In this document: one piece after another, positions 1-7,289 of the stretch | How the letters are laid out: every line of letters begins with the position of its first letter | Numbering within the stretch: the first letter of the stretch is position 1 | Source: CAVAVT01 sp963592185 | GTDB lineage: Bacteria; Bacillota; Negativicutes; Selenomonadales; Selenomonadaceae | DNA: 35,618 nucleotides | Reading direction: 5' to 3' | NCBI GenBank assembly: GCA_963592185.1 | Contig: CAVAVT010000015.1 | Span: 1-35,618 of the forward strand | Notes under the pieces: generated by a model | What the model was told of the DNA's origin: nothing | Databases searched by the model: none | What the model saw: only the letters and a program-made list of their open reading frames with translations | Made by a program: the position numbers and the translations under genes

Positions 1-53
1 GCACCTGCCTTGCAAGCAGGGGGTCAGGAGTTCGATTCTCCTCGTCTCCACCA
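1..53 (+). tRNA. tRNA-Ala (anticodon TGC), 5' end outside window
   Basis: The window opens inside a tRNA gene. The anticodon stem (4-8 with 16-20) encloses a seven-base loop with anticodon TGC at 11-13. The T arm (26-30 with 38-42) has the loop TTCGATT, and the 3' acceptor strand ends in A plus an encoded CCA at 51-53. TGC reads Ala codons. The 5' acceptor strand and D arm are missing only because the window begins there. A strong terminator follows at once. Confidence 0.93.
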
Positions 54-65
54 TATGGTAAACTT

Positions 66-95
66 GAATCGGTGGAAATCCGGTTCTTTTTTTTT
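66..95 (+). terminator. Intrinsic terminator after tRNA-Ala
   Basis: A 7-bp stem (GAATCGG at 66-72 with CCGGTTC at 80-86, one T-G pair) closes a seven-base loop and is followed directly by nine T residues (87-95). It lies 13 bp after the tRNA CCA end, so it should end that transcript and separate it from the membrane-protein gene. Confidence 0.9.
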
Positions 96-123
96 GAGCG
101 AAGCTCAATTGTCTGAATATATT
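94..123 (+). promoter_or_regulatory. Weak candidate promoter for the YczE-like gene
   Basis: TTGAGC at 94-99 and TATATT at 118-123 are 18 bp apart, a fair but imperfect sigma-A-type match about 30 bp before the start codon. The -35 lies in a small inverted repeat (TTGAGC-GAA-GCTCAA, 94-108). The gene needs a promoter here because a strong terminator sits just upstream, but the exact elements are inferred. Confidence 0.35.
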
Positions 124-151
124 GTTTTGCGCTACAGAAGGGAGATTCTCC

Positions 152-829
152 ATGTCTAAGGTTAAACAAGGTATCCTCCACTATTTTTCCAAGTATCCTT
201 CACTGAAGAGGCAGATAATAGGTATTCTTCTGGGAAATATCTTTATGGGCTTTGCCATGGCGCTGCTGAGACTAAGCCTTTTCGGCAACGACCCCATGAC
301 ATGCATGAACCTAGGATATCACAACACCTTCGGCCTTTCCCTTGGAAATATAGTTATTATTTTCAACCTGATAATAGTAATACCTGTACTGTACTGGGCA
401 CGTCATCTGATACAGTTCGGCTCCCTTATAAACATGCTTCTCTGCGGATATATCTGCGATTTCTTCTACTTCATTCTAGTGGGAGTGTTTGGAACCTCAG
501 AGCCTACTGACCTAGCTTTCCGTGTGGCACTGCTGGTGACAGGTCTTCTTACCAGCAGCTTCGGTCTTTCCCTGTACATGTGTGCCAATATGGGCATCGG
601 CCCCTACGATGCCTACGCATTGATTATTAATGAGAAAACCCATGGAAAAGTAAGCTTCCGTGTGGCACGTATCCTTCAGGACTGCATCAGTGTTGTTCTC
701 GGCTTTGTTCAGGGCAGTATCGTAAGTATAGGAACTCTCAGCGTGGCTGCCTTCACCGGTCCCCTGGCGTCTTTTTTCATATCAAAGATTGTGGACCCCT
801 GGATGTATCCCGATAGAAAATCTGCATAA
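152..829 (+). CDS. YczE/YyaS/YitT-family integral membrane protein
   Basis: This encodes a 225-residue hydrophobic protein with about five predicted membrane segments, beginning with a basic N-terminus and a first segment near residues 25-45. The stretch around GLSLYMCANMGIGPYDAYAL, with its G-x-G-P-Y-D core, is typical of the YczE/YitT group of uncharacterised membrane proteins, some suspected of transport. I chose the ATG at 152 because GAAGGGAG (about 137-144) is well spaced before it; an in-frame ATG at 122 has no such site. It stands alone between the tRNA-Ala terminator and a convergent hairpin. The substrate cannot be read from the sequence. Family assignment is good, function unknown. 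Confidence 0.8.
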   Translation: MSKVKQGILHYFSKYPSLKRQIIGILLGNIFMGFAMALLRLSLFGNDPMTCMNLGYHNTFGLSLGNIVIIFNLIIVIPVLYWARHLIQFGSLINMLLCGYICDFFYFILVGVFGTSEPTDLAFRVALLVTGLLTSSFGLSLYMCANMGIGPYDAYALIINEKTHGKVSFRVARILQDCISVVLGFVQGSIVSIGTLSVAAFTGPLASFFISKIVDPWMYPDRKSA

Positions 830-840
830 CAGCATATAGA

Positions 841-896
841 AAAGCGTATGCTATGGGTCATTTATTTTACGGCTCAAAGCATACGCTTTCTTTTTT
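841..896. terminator. Bidirectional terminator between convergent genes
   Basis: A perfect 12-bp stem (AAAGCGTATGCT at 841-852 with its complement at 878-889) is followed by C and six T residues on the plus strand. It lies between the stop of the membrane-protein gene (829) and the stop of the convergent HAD gene (901). The AAA at 841-843 gives a shorter U tract on the other strand, so it may serve both. Confidence 0.85.
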
Positions 897-900
897 ACGC

Positions 901-1758
901 TCAATCCAAATGTTCCAAAATATATTTACAATGTGGAAGAATTATATCCGGATAAATATTTTCTTTTTGAACATCCTCAAGGGCAGCTTCTCCAGTGAGT
1001 ACCAGTATAGACAAGATCCCATTGTCTGTACCAAAACGTATATCCGTACTCAGCCTGTCCCCCACCATGGCGATTTCATCCTTGCTGAATCCTGTACGCT
1101 CTATCACAGTGTCAACCATGGTGCTGAAGGGCTTGCCTGTAATAACCATGGGCTTCTTCCCGGTGGCTGTTTCTATACACGCCATAAATGCCCCGGTATC
1201 TGGGATAAACTCCCCATCCTCGATGGGACAGCGCACATCAGGATGAGTAGCAATATATGGCACCCCCTTGTCTATAAGTCTGCAGGCTATGGTAAGGGTT
1301 TCATAGTTAAGAGTCTTGTCAAAACCTATGAGGACGTAGTCCGGTCTGTCCTCCAACTCTGTTGTAAGGGTAAACCCAGCTTCTTTTAGAATCTCCTTCA
1401 GCTGATTTGTTCCCAAAACAAAAAGTCTGGCTTCAGGGCAATGTTTTTTCAGCCAGTAAACCATGGCATCCGATGATATCATAACATCGCTTTTATCCAC
1501 GGTAACACCTGTCATACGCATTTTCTGCATATAATAGTGGTGGTCGTTGCTGGAGTTATTTGTAACCAGATAAAACTTTTTGTCTGCAGCCTTAAGCCTG
1601 TCAAAAAAGCCCTCCATTCCTGGAATAAGATACTTTCCAAGAATGACAGTACCGTCCATATCAAATAGAAAACACTTTATCTTGCTTATGCGGGCCATAT
1701 TTTTTTCGTTATCAGGATTGATTTCCAGAATTTTCTTTTGCAGATCCCCGGTCTCCAT
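901..1758 (-). CDS. HAD-superfamily IIA phosphatase, NagD-like
   Basis: A 285-residue HAD hydrolase of the NagD/AraL subgroup, cytoplasmic sugar-phosphate or nucleotide phosphatases. Motif I FLFDMDGTV gives nucleophile Asp33 and acid Asp35; LVTNNSS is motif II; the Lys of VITGKPF is motif III; MVGDRLSTDI carries the Mg-binding acidic residues of motif IV. The cap between motifs II and III fits class C2. The start at 1758 is supported by GGGGGTG just upstream. Met21 would give a more usual N-terminus but has no ribosome binding site, so the protein carries about 20 extra residues. It is downstream of the HD-domain gene on the same strand and may be co-transcribed. The substrate is not predictable. 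Confidence 0.88.
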   Translation of the reverse strand: METGDLQKKILEINPDNEKNMARISKIKCFLFDMDGTVILGKYLIPGMEGFFDRLKAADKKFYLVTNNSSNDHHYYMQKMRMTGVTVDKSDVMISSDAMVYWLKKHCPEARLFVLGTNQLKEILKEAGFTLTTELEDRPDYVLIGFDKTLNYETLTIACRLIDKGVPYIATHPDVRCPIEDGEFIPDTGAFMACIETATGKKPMVITGKPFSTMVDTVIERTGFSKDEIAMVGDRLSTDIRFGTDNGILSILVLTGEAALEDVQKENIYPDIILPHCKYILEHLD

Positions 1759-1821
1759 AATGGTGACACCCCCGTTTGTTATTGTTGCAATTTAAAAAAG
1801 TGTATGACAATTCATTTTAGC

Positions 1822-1835
1822 CGTCCATATGGACG
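1822..1835. repeat. Perfect 14-bp palindrome between HAD and HD genes
   Basis: CGTCCATATGGACG is a perfect palindrome in the 103-bp spacer. In minus-strand RNA the stem extends to about 9 bp (UAGUCGUCC with GGACGGCUA, including a G-U pair) around an AUAU loop. No T tract follows directly, so it looks more like a protein-binding site or RNA hairpin than a classical terminator. Confidence 0.5.
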
Positions 1836-1861
1836 ACTATAAAACCATTAACTCCTATTTC

Positions 1862-2422
1862 TCAGAGTCCAAGTTCTTCCTTATGCGCCAGCATTCCATC
1901 TATGCAGCACTGCATTACAGCTCCAGCTTCCATACCCAGCATATTGAAGCCCTTATTGATGATTTCCCTATTGCACTTGGCAGCAAAGCGCTTATCCTTG
2001 AATTTCTTTTTAAGGCTTTTCACCGCCATTCCCTCCATGCCCTCAGGACGCATCAGAGCATATGCCTGAACGATGCCTGTAAGCTCATCCACCGCAAAGA
2101 GACTCTTTTCTATATCCGATACTGGCTCCACTTCATCGGTGGTTATGCCCCAGCCGTGGGATATGATTATGTCCATGTCCTCTTTGTCCACATTTTCCGG
2201 CTCCAACAGCTCCCGTACATGATGGCAGTGCTCATCAGGATACTTCTCATAATCCACGTCATGAAGATAGCCAATTGCCTCCCAGTATTCCCGGTCCTCA
2301 CCGAAGTGTTCTGCCATAGCTCCCATTGCAGCGCTTACCGCAGCAGCATGGGTAAAAAGATGTTCCTCCGTGGTATGTTTTGCCAAAATTTCTTTTGCTC
2401 TTTCCAATGTAAGTTTGCTCAT
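1862..2422 (-). CDS. HD-domain hydrolase
   Basis: This 186-residue protein has the metal-dependent HD phosphohydrolase fold. Visible ligands are His25 (FTHAAAV), the His54-Asp55 pair in GYLHDVDYEKYP, His89 (IISHGWG) and Asp112 (FAVDELTGI). The size and the HD-V-D-Y context resemble small soluble HDIG proteins that act on nucleotides or phosphate esters. The ATG at 2422 has a clear AAGGAG site about 10 bp upstream. The gene sits between the tRNA operon terminators and the HAD phosphatase gene, about 100 bp from the latter. The true substrate is unknown; the family is confident. Confidence 0.85.
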   Translation of the reverse strand: MSKLTLERAKEILAKHTTEEHLFTHAAAVSAAMGAMAEHFGEDREYWEAIGYLHDVDYEKYPDEHCHHVRELLEPENVDKEDMDIIISHGWGITTDEVEPVSDIEKSLFAVDELTGIVQAYALMRPEGMEGMAVKSLKKKFKDKRFAAKCNREIINKGFNMLGMEAGAVMQCCIDGMLAHKEELGL

Positions 2423-2490
2423 ATATTATCTATCTCCTTCATGATTAATATATATTCTATACATTTTAAAATTAACCTTCATGCACTGAA

Positions 2491-2521
2491 AATAAAAAAT
2501 CCCCACATTCATAATGTGAGG
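2491..2521 (-). terminator. Second (distal) terminator of the tRNA-Pro/Arg unit
   Basis: On the minus strand a 9-bp stem (CCTCACATT / AATGTGGGG, one T-G wobble; 2513-2521 with 2501-2509) around a three-base loop is followed by ATTTTTTATT (2491-2500). It lies about 60 bp beyond the tRNA-Arg gene and behind another terminator, so the two act in tandem and insulate the HD gene. Confidence 0.8.
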
Positions 2522-2540
2522 ACTTAACCATCTATATATG

Positions 2541-2569
2541 AAAAAAGACCTTGGAAATCCAAGATCTTT
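2541..2569 (-). terminator. First terminator of the tRNA-Pro/Arg unit
   Basis: Read on the minus strand, AAAGATCTTGG-ATTT-CCAAGGTCTTT forms a stem of about 11 bp with one G-U pair and continues into a T run (2541-2546). The mismatch on the plus strand is a G-U pair only in minus-strand RNA, which fits termination of the tRNA transcript. Confidence 0.88.
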
Positions 2570-2584
2570 CAAATTCAGTAAAAA

Positions 2585-2661
<77 letters not shown>

Positions 2662-2668
2662 AAAAAAA

Positions 2669-2745
2669 TGGTCGGAGCAGCAGGATTTGAACCTGCGACC
2701 CCCTGGTCCCAAGCCAGGTGCTCTACCAAACTGAGCCATGCCCCG
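2669..2745 (-). tRNA. tRNA-Pro (anticodon TGG)
   Basis: A complete 77-nt tRNA with encoded CCA (2669-2671). The acceptor stem is CGGGGCA/TGCTCCG with one G-T pair, the D arm is GCTCAGTTTGGTAGAGC, and the anticodon stem CCTGG/CCAGG encloses loop CTTGGGA with anticodon TGG. The T loop is TTCAAAT. It is the first gene of the tRNA unit, just after a consensus promoter. Confidence 0.96.
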
Positions 2746-2757
2746 AACACAAAAATT

Positions 2758-2786
2758 ATTATACTAAAGTAAAACCATTATGTCAA
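2758..2786 (-). promoter_or_regulatory. Perfect-consensus sigma-A promoter for the tRNA-Pro/Arg unit
   Basis: On the minus strand TTGACA (2781-2786) and TATAAT (2758-2763) are separated by exactly 17 bp, with transcription expected near 2751, only a few bases before the tRNA-Pro 5' end at 2745. No intrinsic terminator is visible between the flagellar cluster end (2808) and this promoter. Confidence 0.93.
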
Positions 2787-2807
2787 CAATAAATTTCAAT
2801 TTTTTTA

Positions 2808-3506
2808 TTATTTTTTGTTCATTTGCCTCATTAGTTCAATTGCCCCTCTTCCAATATGGGTTTCCTTGGATATCTGGCTTGTGGAATATCCCATACCGAG
2901 AAGTTCTCTTGCCCTTTCCATTGGGTCTGAAGAGCCTTGCTGCTCTTCCTCATGGTCCTCTGTCTCAACATCTGGTTCAGGGGCATCCAGTATCGATTCT
3001 CCGGAATCCGATACGTGCTCTCCTATATCCGATATCGGTGGCTCAGCCTTCTGGACTGGCTGGACATTCCTGCCTATTCCCATCATTTCCTCCGGAGTAG
3101 GCATTTCCATCTTTGTTTCAGTGGCCTTTTTCAATACAGCAGAAAAATCCTCCACCTGTTCCTCCGGCACATATTCCCTTGATGGCATCTGTCTCGCCCT
3201 GACGGTGGCTGCCCTTCCAGCCTCCAGCTCAGATATCGCCCTTCTCGCCTCTTTAAGCTGCTCTTCCAGCTCCTCGGCACGGTTATCAGCCTGCTGAACC
3301 AAAAGTTCCAGCCGGTCAATATGCCGCCCCATTCTATTGATTATTTCATCGGTGGACTGTTTCAGCTCTCTGCGAAGCTGCTGGGGACTGTCTATCACAG
3401 CCCTTTCATCAGACATAGCCTTGTCTGATTTGCCAAGTCTATGTCTCACCAGAAGGAAAATAATCGCTCCAATTATTATTAAAAAACCAAATATTTCAGT
3501 TATCAT
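2808..3506 (-). CDS. SwrB-like protein: membrane anchor, coiled coil, C-terminal helix-turn-helix-like segment
   Basis: This 232-residue protein begins with one hydrophobic segment (about residues 4-20) followed by basic residues, so most of it should face the cytoplasm. A heptad-rich coiled coil (about 45-95, RRELKQSTDEIINRMGRHID onward) leads to an acidic, low-complexity middle and a compact C-terminal unit, ARELLGMGYSTSQISKETHI and the following GRGAIELM, that reads like a small helix-turn-helix. This layout, and its position as last gene of a fla/che operon downstream of the motility sigma factor, match SwrB (YlxL) of Bacillus subtilis, which promotes flagellar export activation. The likeness is architectural and positional, judged by eye. 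The ribosome binding site is weak (GGTGTAG). Confidence 0.6.
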   Translation of the reverse strand: MITEIFGFLIIIGAIIFLLVRHRLGKSDKAMSDERAVIDSPQQLRRELKQSTDEIINRMGRHIDRLELLVQQADNRAEELEEQLKEARRAISELEAGRAATVRARQMPSREYVPEEQVEDFSAVLKKATETKMEMPTPEEMMGIGRNVQPVQKAEPPISDIGEHVSDSGESILDAPEPDVETEDHEEEQQGSSDPMERARELLGMGYSTSQISKETHIGRGAIELMRQMNKK

Positions 3507-3522
3507 ATATCTACACCATACT

Positions 3523-3858
3523 CTACAGCGAAATATCTATGTGGTGCCCACGATTGGGATCCACAGCCATTCTCACTGACTCATCATCGGATTCTGCTTC
3601 GGAATTTTCTCCAAAACCCTGCCTCTTTTTATTTTTTCCGCCTCTGCGCTCCCTTTCCGGATCATCCTTTATCCGCTGCTCATCAGTATTATCATCCTTA
3701 CTGCGAACAGAATTTTCTCTAAGCTCATGCTCAGTTTCTTCACGGATGGCGGCAAGCTCCTGCTGAACAGTATCCTGTCTGTTTAAATTATGCTGAACCT
3801 GTGTAGCATCACTGCTACGAGGCACAATCATCTGCAGATTCATAGGCCCTATATCCAT
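3523..3858 (-). CDS. Small hydrophilic conserved-looking protein of the flagellar operon, unknown function
   Basis: I do not recognise a named family. The 111-residue product is highly charged and probably cytoplasmic and largely unstructured. Its N-terminus (MDIGPMNLQMIVPRSSDATQ) and C-terminus (RGHHIDISL) look like short defined motifs joined by a Glu/Arg/Lys/Asp-rich middle with KNKKR near residue 75. GGAGGTG ahead of the ATG is a strong start. It lies 24 bp downstream of fapA and 16 bp upstream of the SwrB-like gene, so it is very likely co-expressed with flagellar genes. No membrane segment, signal peptide or catalytic motif is visible. A role as small adaptor or chaperone is only a guess. 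Confidence 0.6.
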   Translation of the reverse strand: MDIGPMNLQMIVPRSSDATQVQHNLNRQDTVQQELAAIREETEHELRENSVRSKDDNTDEQRIKDDPERERRGGKNKKRQGFGENSEAESDDESVRMAVDPNRGHHIDISL

Positions 3859-3882
3859 GACTCACACCTCCATAAAATCCGC

Positions 3883-5592
3883 TTAATAAGGACCGGTTCT
3901 TATAAAATCGTCCTCTACATACAGGGTACAATGCTGTTCCTCTGACTGAACATTTTTCAATATCGAATTAATGCTGAGCTTTACACCTGGATACAGTTTT
4001 TCTTTGACACGAATCTTTCCATTTTTCATTTTCCGCATTTCTTCATCCAACTCATTAAGGAGCTGTTCATTTCTTTGCACTTTGCCAGCAAGTGGGAACT
4101 GGGATCTAGTAAGGGCGTTAATCTGCTCCACCCGTTCCTTTGGCAGTTTGCTGATATCAAGCTTGCCAAGGGTATTCAGTGCCTTTGTAAGCTGTGCCAG
4201 CTTTGACCTAGATTCATTGTATTCCTTCAATACTTCCTTGTATTTTTTCTGAAGCATGGGGTTTACCCCTACAGAAAGCCTTGTTGCCACATTGGCTGTA
4301 TTTCCAACAGAAACCGCCTCTATAAGCTCCCCTGCAGCCAGAGAGCCTCCGGTAATTAAACCATGCTTTCCAGCAACTATCAGCTGTTTTCCGGCACGTA
4401 TTTCAGAGTTAAGCACCACATCGGCAATACTGATATTGCCGCCAGCCTCCACCTCAGCATTTTCTACAAAATTTGCCTGTATGTCCTCCTGTGCCACAAT
4501 CACAGCCCTGTTCATGCCCTGAATGCCGCCCTTTACCACAATATTTCGACCCTGGACATTGGCTCCACTCACAAAGCCGTTAATCTCTATATCCCCAGTG
4601 GCTTTGACAACAAACCCAGCCTGTACGTTGCCGCTGATGCTGACACCGCCATTAAAATCTATATCTCCTGTTCCCACTCCAACATCTCCGTTAATCTTCA
4701 GATGAGGATCCACATTTATTTTGTTGCCATTATCAATAATCTGACCGTCAATATCCGCCACTACGGTATTTTCATCAACAACTACGGTATTTTTTCCATT
4801 GGGAACAGGCTTAGGCTTTCCATTTTTAGCCTTTACAGAGTTGCCAAGAATATTCATGCCCGGAACGCCTCTGGTTTGAGGAATTCTTTCCGCTAGGACA
4901 TCCCCCTTTTTGGTCATTACAAAAAGGTTCATATTTTTGTAATTAACCCGGCCGTGCTCGTCCTCCACGGGGCGCCCCTTTATTCCCATGTTGAACTTTC
5001 GGTCAATAACCGCATCCTGACCATTTTCCGGAGGTTTCCCCACAGCTGCCACAAATTCAAAGCCTGATTTCACACCTTTTGAAATTGCCTCCCGGTCAAT
5101 TCCAAATATAACCCCCTTGTCCTGTAGAGCTTGAAAAACCATATCCTCAGTGGGCTTAAGCTGTCCGACGGAACATTCAAAACGTACTTTTGCCTTCATC
5201 ATATCCCGGCTTAATGTAACAACTACAGTTCCATAGACCTTATCTTTCTTATCGTCATCTTCCTCTGTTTCTTCGCTTTCTAAAGGCTCTGCCGATTCTT
5301 CAACTATTACATTGTAATCATTGCTAAGCTGTTCCCAATTTTCAGGCACAGTAAAAATAGACGAGAGCTTCGTGGGGAATCCCGATGACTCCCTGACAAC
5401 CCTTGCCAAAAGCTCTATATCGTAGTCAAATACCTTGTAGTCCTTTAATATCTGGCGCATATCGGACAATTCAAACAGGATTTCATCGCCATAATTAGGA
5501 TAGACAGTAAGGTAGACTCCGTCTTTTCTAAATTCAAACAGATATCCAGCCTTCTCACTGCCTACCGATGGATTCCTAAGCTCATCATCCAT
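3883..5592 (-). CDS. fapA: FapA (DUF342) family polymer-forming-like protein
   Basis: This 569-residue cytoplasmic protein has the FapA architecture. An N-terminal region (about 1-210) precedes a long run of short beta-strand repeats rich in Gly, Asn and Val (about 250-430, for example INGDVGVGTGDIDFNGGVSI) that should form a right-handed beta-helix, then a Lys/Glu-rich C-terminal coiled coil (about 445-530) and a short tail. DUF342 proteins often lie in Gram-positive flagellar or chemotaxis operons; FapA of Vibrio has been tied to glucose-signalling, but its job in flagellar operons is unsettled. GAGGAGG precedes the ATG. It follows fliA by 32 bp. The family call is secure, the biological role is not. 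Confidence 0.88.
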   Translation of the reverse strand: MDDELRNPSVGSEKAGYLFEFRKDGVYLTVYPNYGDEILFELSDMRQILKDYKVFDYDIELLARVVRESSGFPTKLSSIFTVPENWEQLSNDYNVIVEESAEPLESEETEEDDDKKDKVYGTVVVTLSRDMMKAKVRFECSVGQLKPTEDMVFQALQDKGVIFGIDREAISKGVKSGFEFVAAVGKPPENGQDAVIDRKFNMGIKGRPVEDEHGRVNYKNMNLFVMTKKGDVLAERIPQTRGVPGMNILGNSVKAKNGKPKPVPNGKNTVVVDENTVVADIDGQIIDNGNKINVDPHLKINGDVGVGTGDIDFNGGVSISGNVQAGFVVKATGDIEINGFVSGANVQGRNIVVKGGIQGMNRAVIVAQEDIQANFVENAEVEAGGNISIADVVLNSEIRAGKQLIVAGKHGLITGGSLAAGELIEAVSVGNTANVATRLSVGVNPMLQKKYKEVLKEYNESRSKLAQLTKALNTLGKLDISKLPKERVEQINALTRSQFPLAGKVQRNEQLLNELDEEMRKMKNGKIRVKEKLYPGVKLSINSILKNVQSEEQHCTLYVEDDFIRTGPY

Positions 5593-5624
5593 GATGCGTC
5601 CTCCTCATGCACTGTAACGGAAAT

Positions 5625-6380
5625 TTATACCAGCCCGTCACGAACTCTGGCCAAACTGCCCCTTAATCTGAATATAGCCTTTGTGTGCAGCTGGCATATT
5701 CTTGCTTCTGACAAATTCATTATGAGGCTGATTTCCTTCATGGTCAGCTCTTCATAATAATACAAAGAGACAACAAGACGTTCCTTTTCAGGAAGATTAT
5801 CTATTGCCTGAGCCAGAATCTCTTTTGTCTCTACAGTTTCAATATTTGCTGTTGGATCTTCTGCTCTATTGTCCGGAGTCTCCATTTTTATATAGTCATC
5901 CAGCGGAATCACTGTTGCCGCCCCAAGCTGAGCTTCCAGCTTGTTCAGTTCATCCAGATTGATACCAAGTGCTCCGGCAATCTCCGCATCCTCAGCAGGT
6001 CTGCCAAGCTCCGCTTCAAGCTTGGCAAGAGTCTGTTCATACCTGCGGAGTTTCTGCCTGAGAGATACAGGAAGCCAGTCCCTGGAGCGCAGATAATCCA
6101 ACATGGAGCCACGAATCCTGACTCCTGCATAGGTTTCAAATTTATTGCCCCTTGAAAGGTCATACCTTTCTATAGCATCCAGCAGTCCAAAAAAACCGCT
6201 GCTTATCAAATCCTCCCGATCAACATGGGGCGGAAGGCTGATGGCCAAGCGGCCGGCAATGATATTCACCAGAGGAAGATACGACTCCACAAGCTTATCC
6301 CGTATTTCTATGCTCCTGGTGGAGGAATACGCCTGCCAGACGGAATCAGGTACGGCTATTAGCTTGTTAGTTTTCGTCAT
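5625..6380 (-). CDS. fliA: RNA polymerase sigma factor for flagellar operon (sigma-28, FliA/SigD/WhiG)
   Basis: A 251-residue alternative sigma factor of the FliA/SigD/WhiG type, which directs RNA polymerase to late flagellar and chemotaxis promoters. Region 2 lies at about residues 30-105 (YLPLVNIIAGRLA, DREDLISSGFFGLLDAIERY, KFETYAGVRIRGSMLDYLR), region 3 follows, and region 4 with its helix-turn-helix lies near the C-terminus (LPEKERLVVSLYYYEELTMK through LSEARICQLH). Its place after cheD and near the end of the operon matches sigD in Bacillus subtilis, although here a small membrane-protein gene separates it from cheD. That late position should make sigma level depend on read-through of the whole operon. 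FlgM, its usual anti-sigma factor, is not in the window. Confidence 0.95.
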   Translation of the reverse strand: MTKTNKLIAVPDSVWQAYSSTRSIEIRDKLVESYLPLVNIIAGRLAISLPPHVDREDLISSGFFGLLDAIERYDLSRGNKFETYAGVRIRGSMLDYLRSRDWLPVSLRQKLRRYEQTLAKLEAELGRPAEDAEIAGALGINLDELNKLEAQLGAATVIPLDDYIKMETPDNRAEDPTANIETVETKEILAQAIDNLPEKERLVVSLYYYEELTMKEISLIMNLSEARICQLHTKAIFRLRGSLARVRDGLV

Positions 6381-6397
6381 ATATCAGCACCTACCAA

Positions 6398-6799
6398 TCA
6401 CCGCTGTACATCTTCCGGAATAGTAATTCGCTGCAGATTTTCCTCATTCAGGGGCTTGAAGCCTCCATCTCCAAGTTCATCCGTTTCGTTTCCCGGAATC
6501 TTATCCGTGTCATCTCCATAATCGGAATCACTTCCTGTATTACCTTGGGAATCTTCCATTCCCTTTAAATCTTTCTGGATTTCCTCCTCGCTTATGCCTC
6601 GCCAAAGCTTGGGAAATTCCAATTTTTCAAATAAAACTGCTAATCCATAGACCAACAGGCCAGATATTAAGAATCCTGTCAGACCACGTAACAATACCAC
6701 ACTTATCCTTGCATCATGAATCAGCGCAGACAGCATGACCATCGCTGCAGCAGCAACAGCAAATACCAGCGCTGTTCCCAGCTTGAACAAATGGATCAC
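6398..6799 (-). CDS. Small two-segment membrane protein with acidic tail, unknown function
   Basis: I do not recognise a named family. The product (up to 133 residues) has two hydrophobic segments, about 8-28 and 34-60, joined by a short loop with HDAR, then a hydrophilic acidic tail rich in Asp, Glu, Gly and Asn (about 80-125). Both termini are probably cytoplasmic. The start is uncertain: a GTG at 6799 overlaps the only purine-rich stretch, while a TTG at 6790 is well spaced behind AGTAGG. It lies 3 bp after cheD and 17 bp before fliA, where Bacillus subtilis has no gene, so it is an insertion in the standard order and probably co-expressed. A role linking sigma factor or chemotaxis proteins to the membrane is speculative. 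Confidence 0.6.
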   Translation of the reverse strand: MIHLFKLGTALVFAVAAAAMVMLSALIHDARISVVLLRGLTGFLISGLLVYGLAVLFEKLEFPKLWRGISEEEIQKDLKGMEDSQGNTGSDSDYGDDTDKIPGNETDELGDGGFKPLNEENLQRITIPEDVQR

Positions 6800-6802
6800 C
6801 TA

Positions 6803-7288
6803 CTATATCTCTTTATCACCTTTATCAATGGTCTTTACTTTGTACACACCAGTTTGCAAATCGATTTGTACCGTCCGACCGTAATTTCCCCCAACATCCT
6901 CTGCCTTCAGGGGAATCTTCAGTTCTTTCAAAACCCTTTTAACTGCGTCAGCATTACGGGCACCTACCCGCATTATATCTGTGGCGTTGGCAAAAGCAAA
7001 CATCTGGGATCCTCCAGCTATTTTGGCAACAAGTCTGGAGCGCGCCGCCCCAAGTTTTACCACCTCATCCACCATCAAGGGAATGCCAGTATCCGCAAAC
7101 TTTGCTGGATTCTCACTGGCACGGGACTGTGTGCTATCCGGAAGCATAATGTGAAGCAGTCCCCCTACCTTGCTCTGGGGATCATACAATGAAATGCCAA
7201 TGCAGGATCCTAGGCCATAGCTTATGATTACATCTGGAGCTTTCCCCACCTTGTAATCTGCCATTCCAACACGAATCAATTCTGGCAT
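6803..7288 (-). CDS. cheD: Chemoreceptor glutamine deamidase CheD
   Basis: This 161-residue protein deamidates glutamines in chemoreceptors and binds CheC to raise its phosphatase activity. Cys29 in YGLGSCIGI and His46 in LLHIMLP keep the 17-residue spacing known from the Thermotoga maritima triad; the position of the catalytic Thr is Ser23. GARNADAVKRVLKELKIP and DVGGNYGRT are typical family motifs. I moved the start from a TTG at 7297 to the ATG at 7288, because GGGGGT is correctly spaced only for the latter. The gene then starts 1 bp after the cheC stop (TAA-T-ATG), which suggests coupled translation of the two interacting proteins. Confidence 0.94.
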   Translation of the reverse strand: MPELIRVGMADYKVGKAPDVIISYGLGSCIGISLYDPQSKVGGLLHIMLPDSTQSRASENPAKFADTGIPLMVDEVVKLGAARSRLVAKIAGGSQMFAFANATDIMRVGARNADAVKRVLKELKIPLKAEDVGGNYGRTVQIDLQTGVYKVKTIDKGDKEI

Positions 7289-7289
7289 A

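Noticed and set aside
853..1389. Plus-strand open frame of 178 codons antisense to the HAD gene
   Set aside because: Lies over a clear HAD enzyme with intact motifs; no ribosome binding site and no recognisable protein features.
1829..2527. Plus-strand open frame of 232 codons antisense to the HD gene
   Set aside because: Covers the HD-domain gene and runs into its leader and a terminator hairpin; the predicted protein has no family-like pattern.
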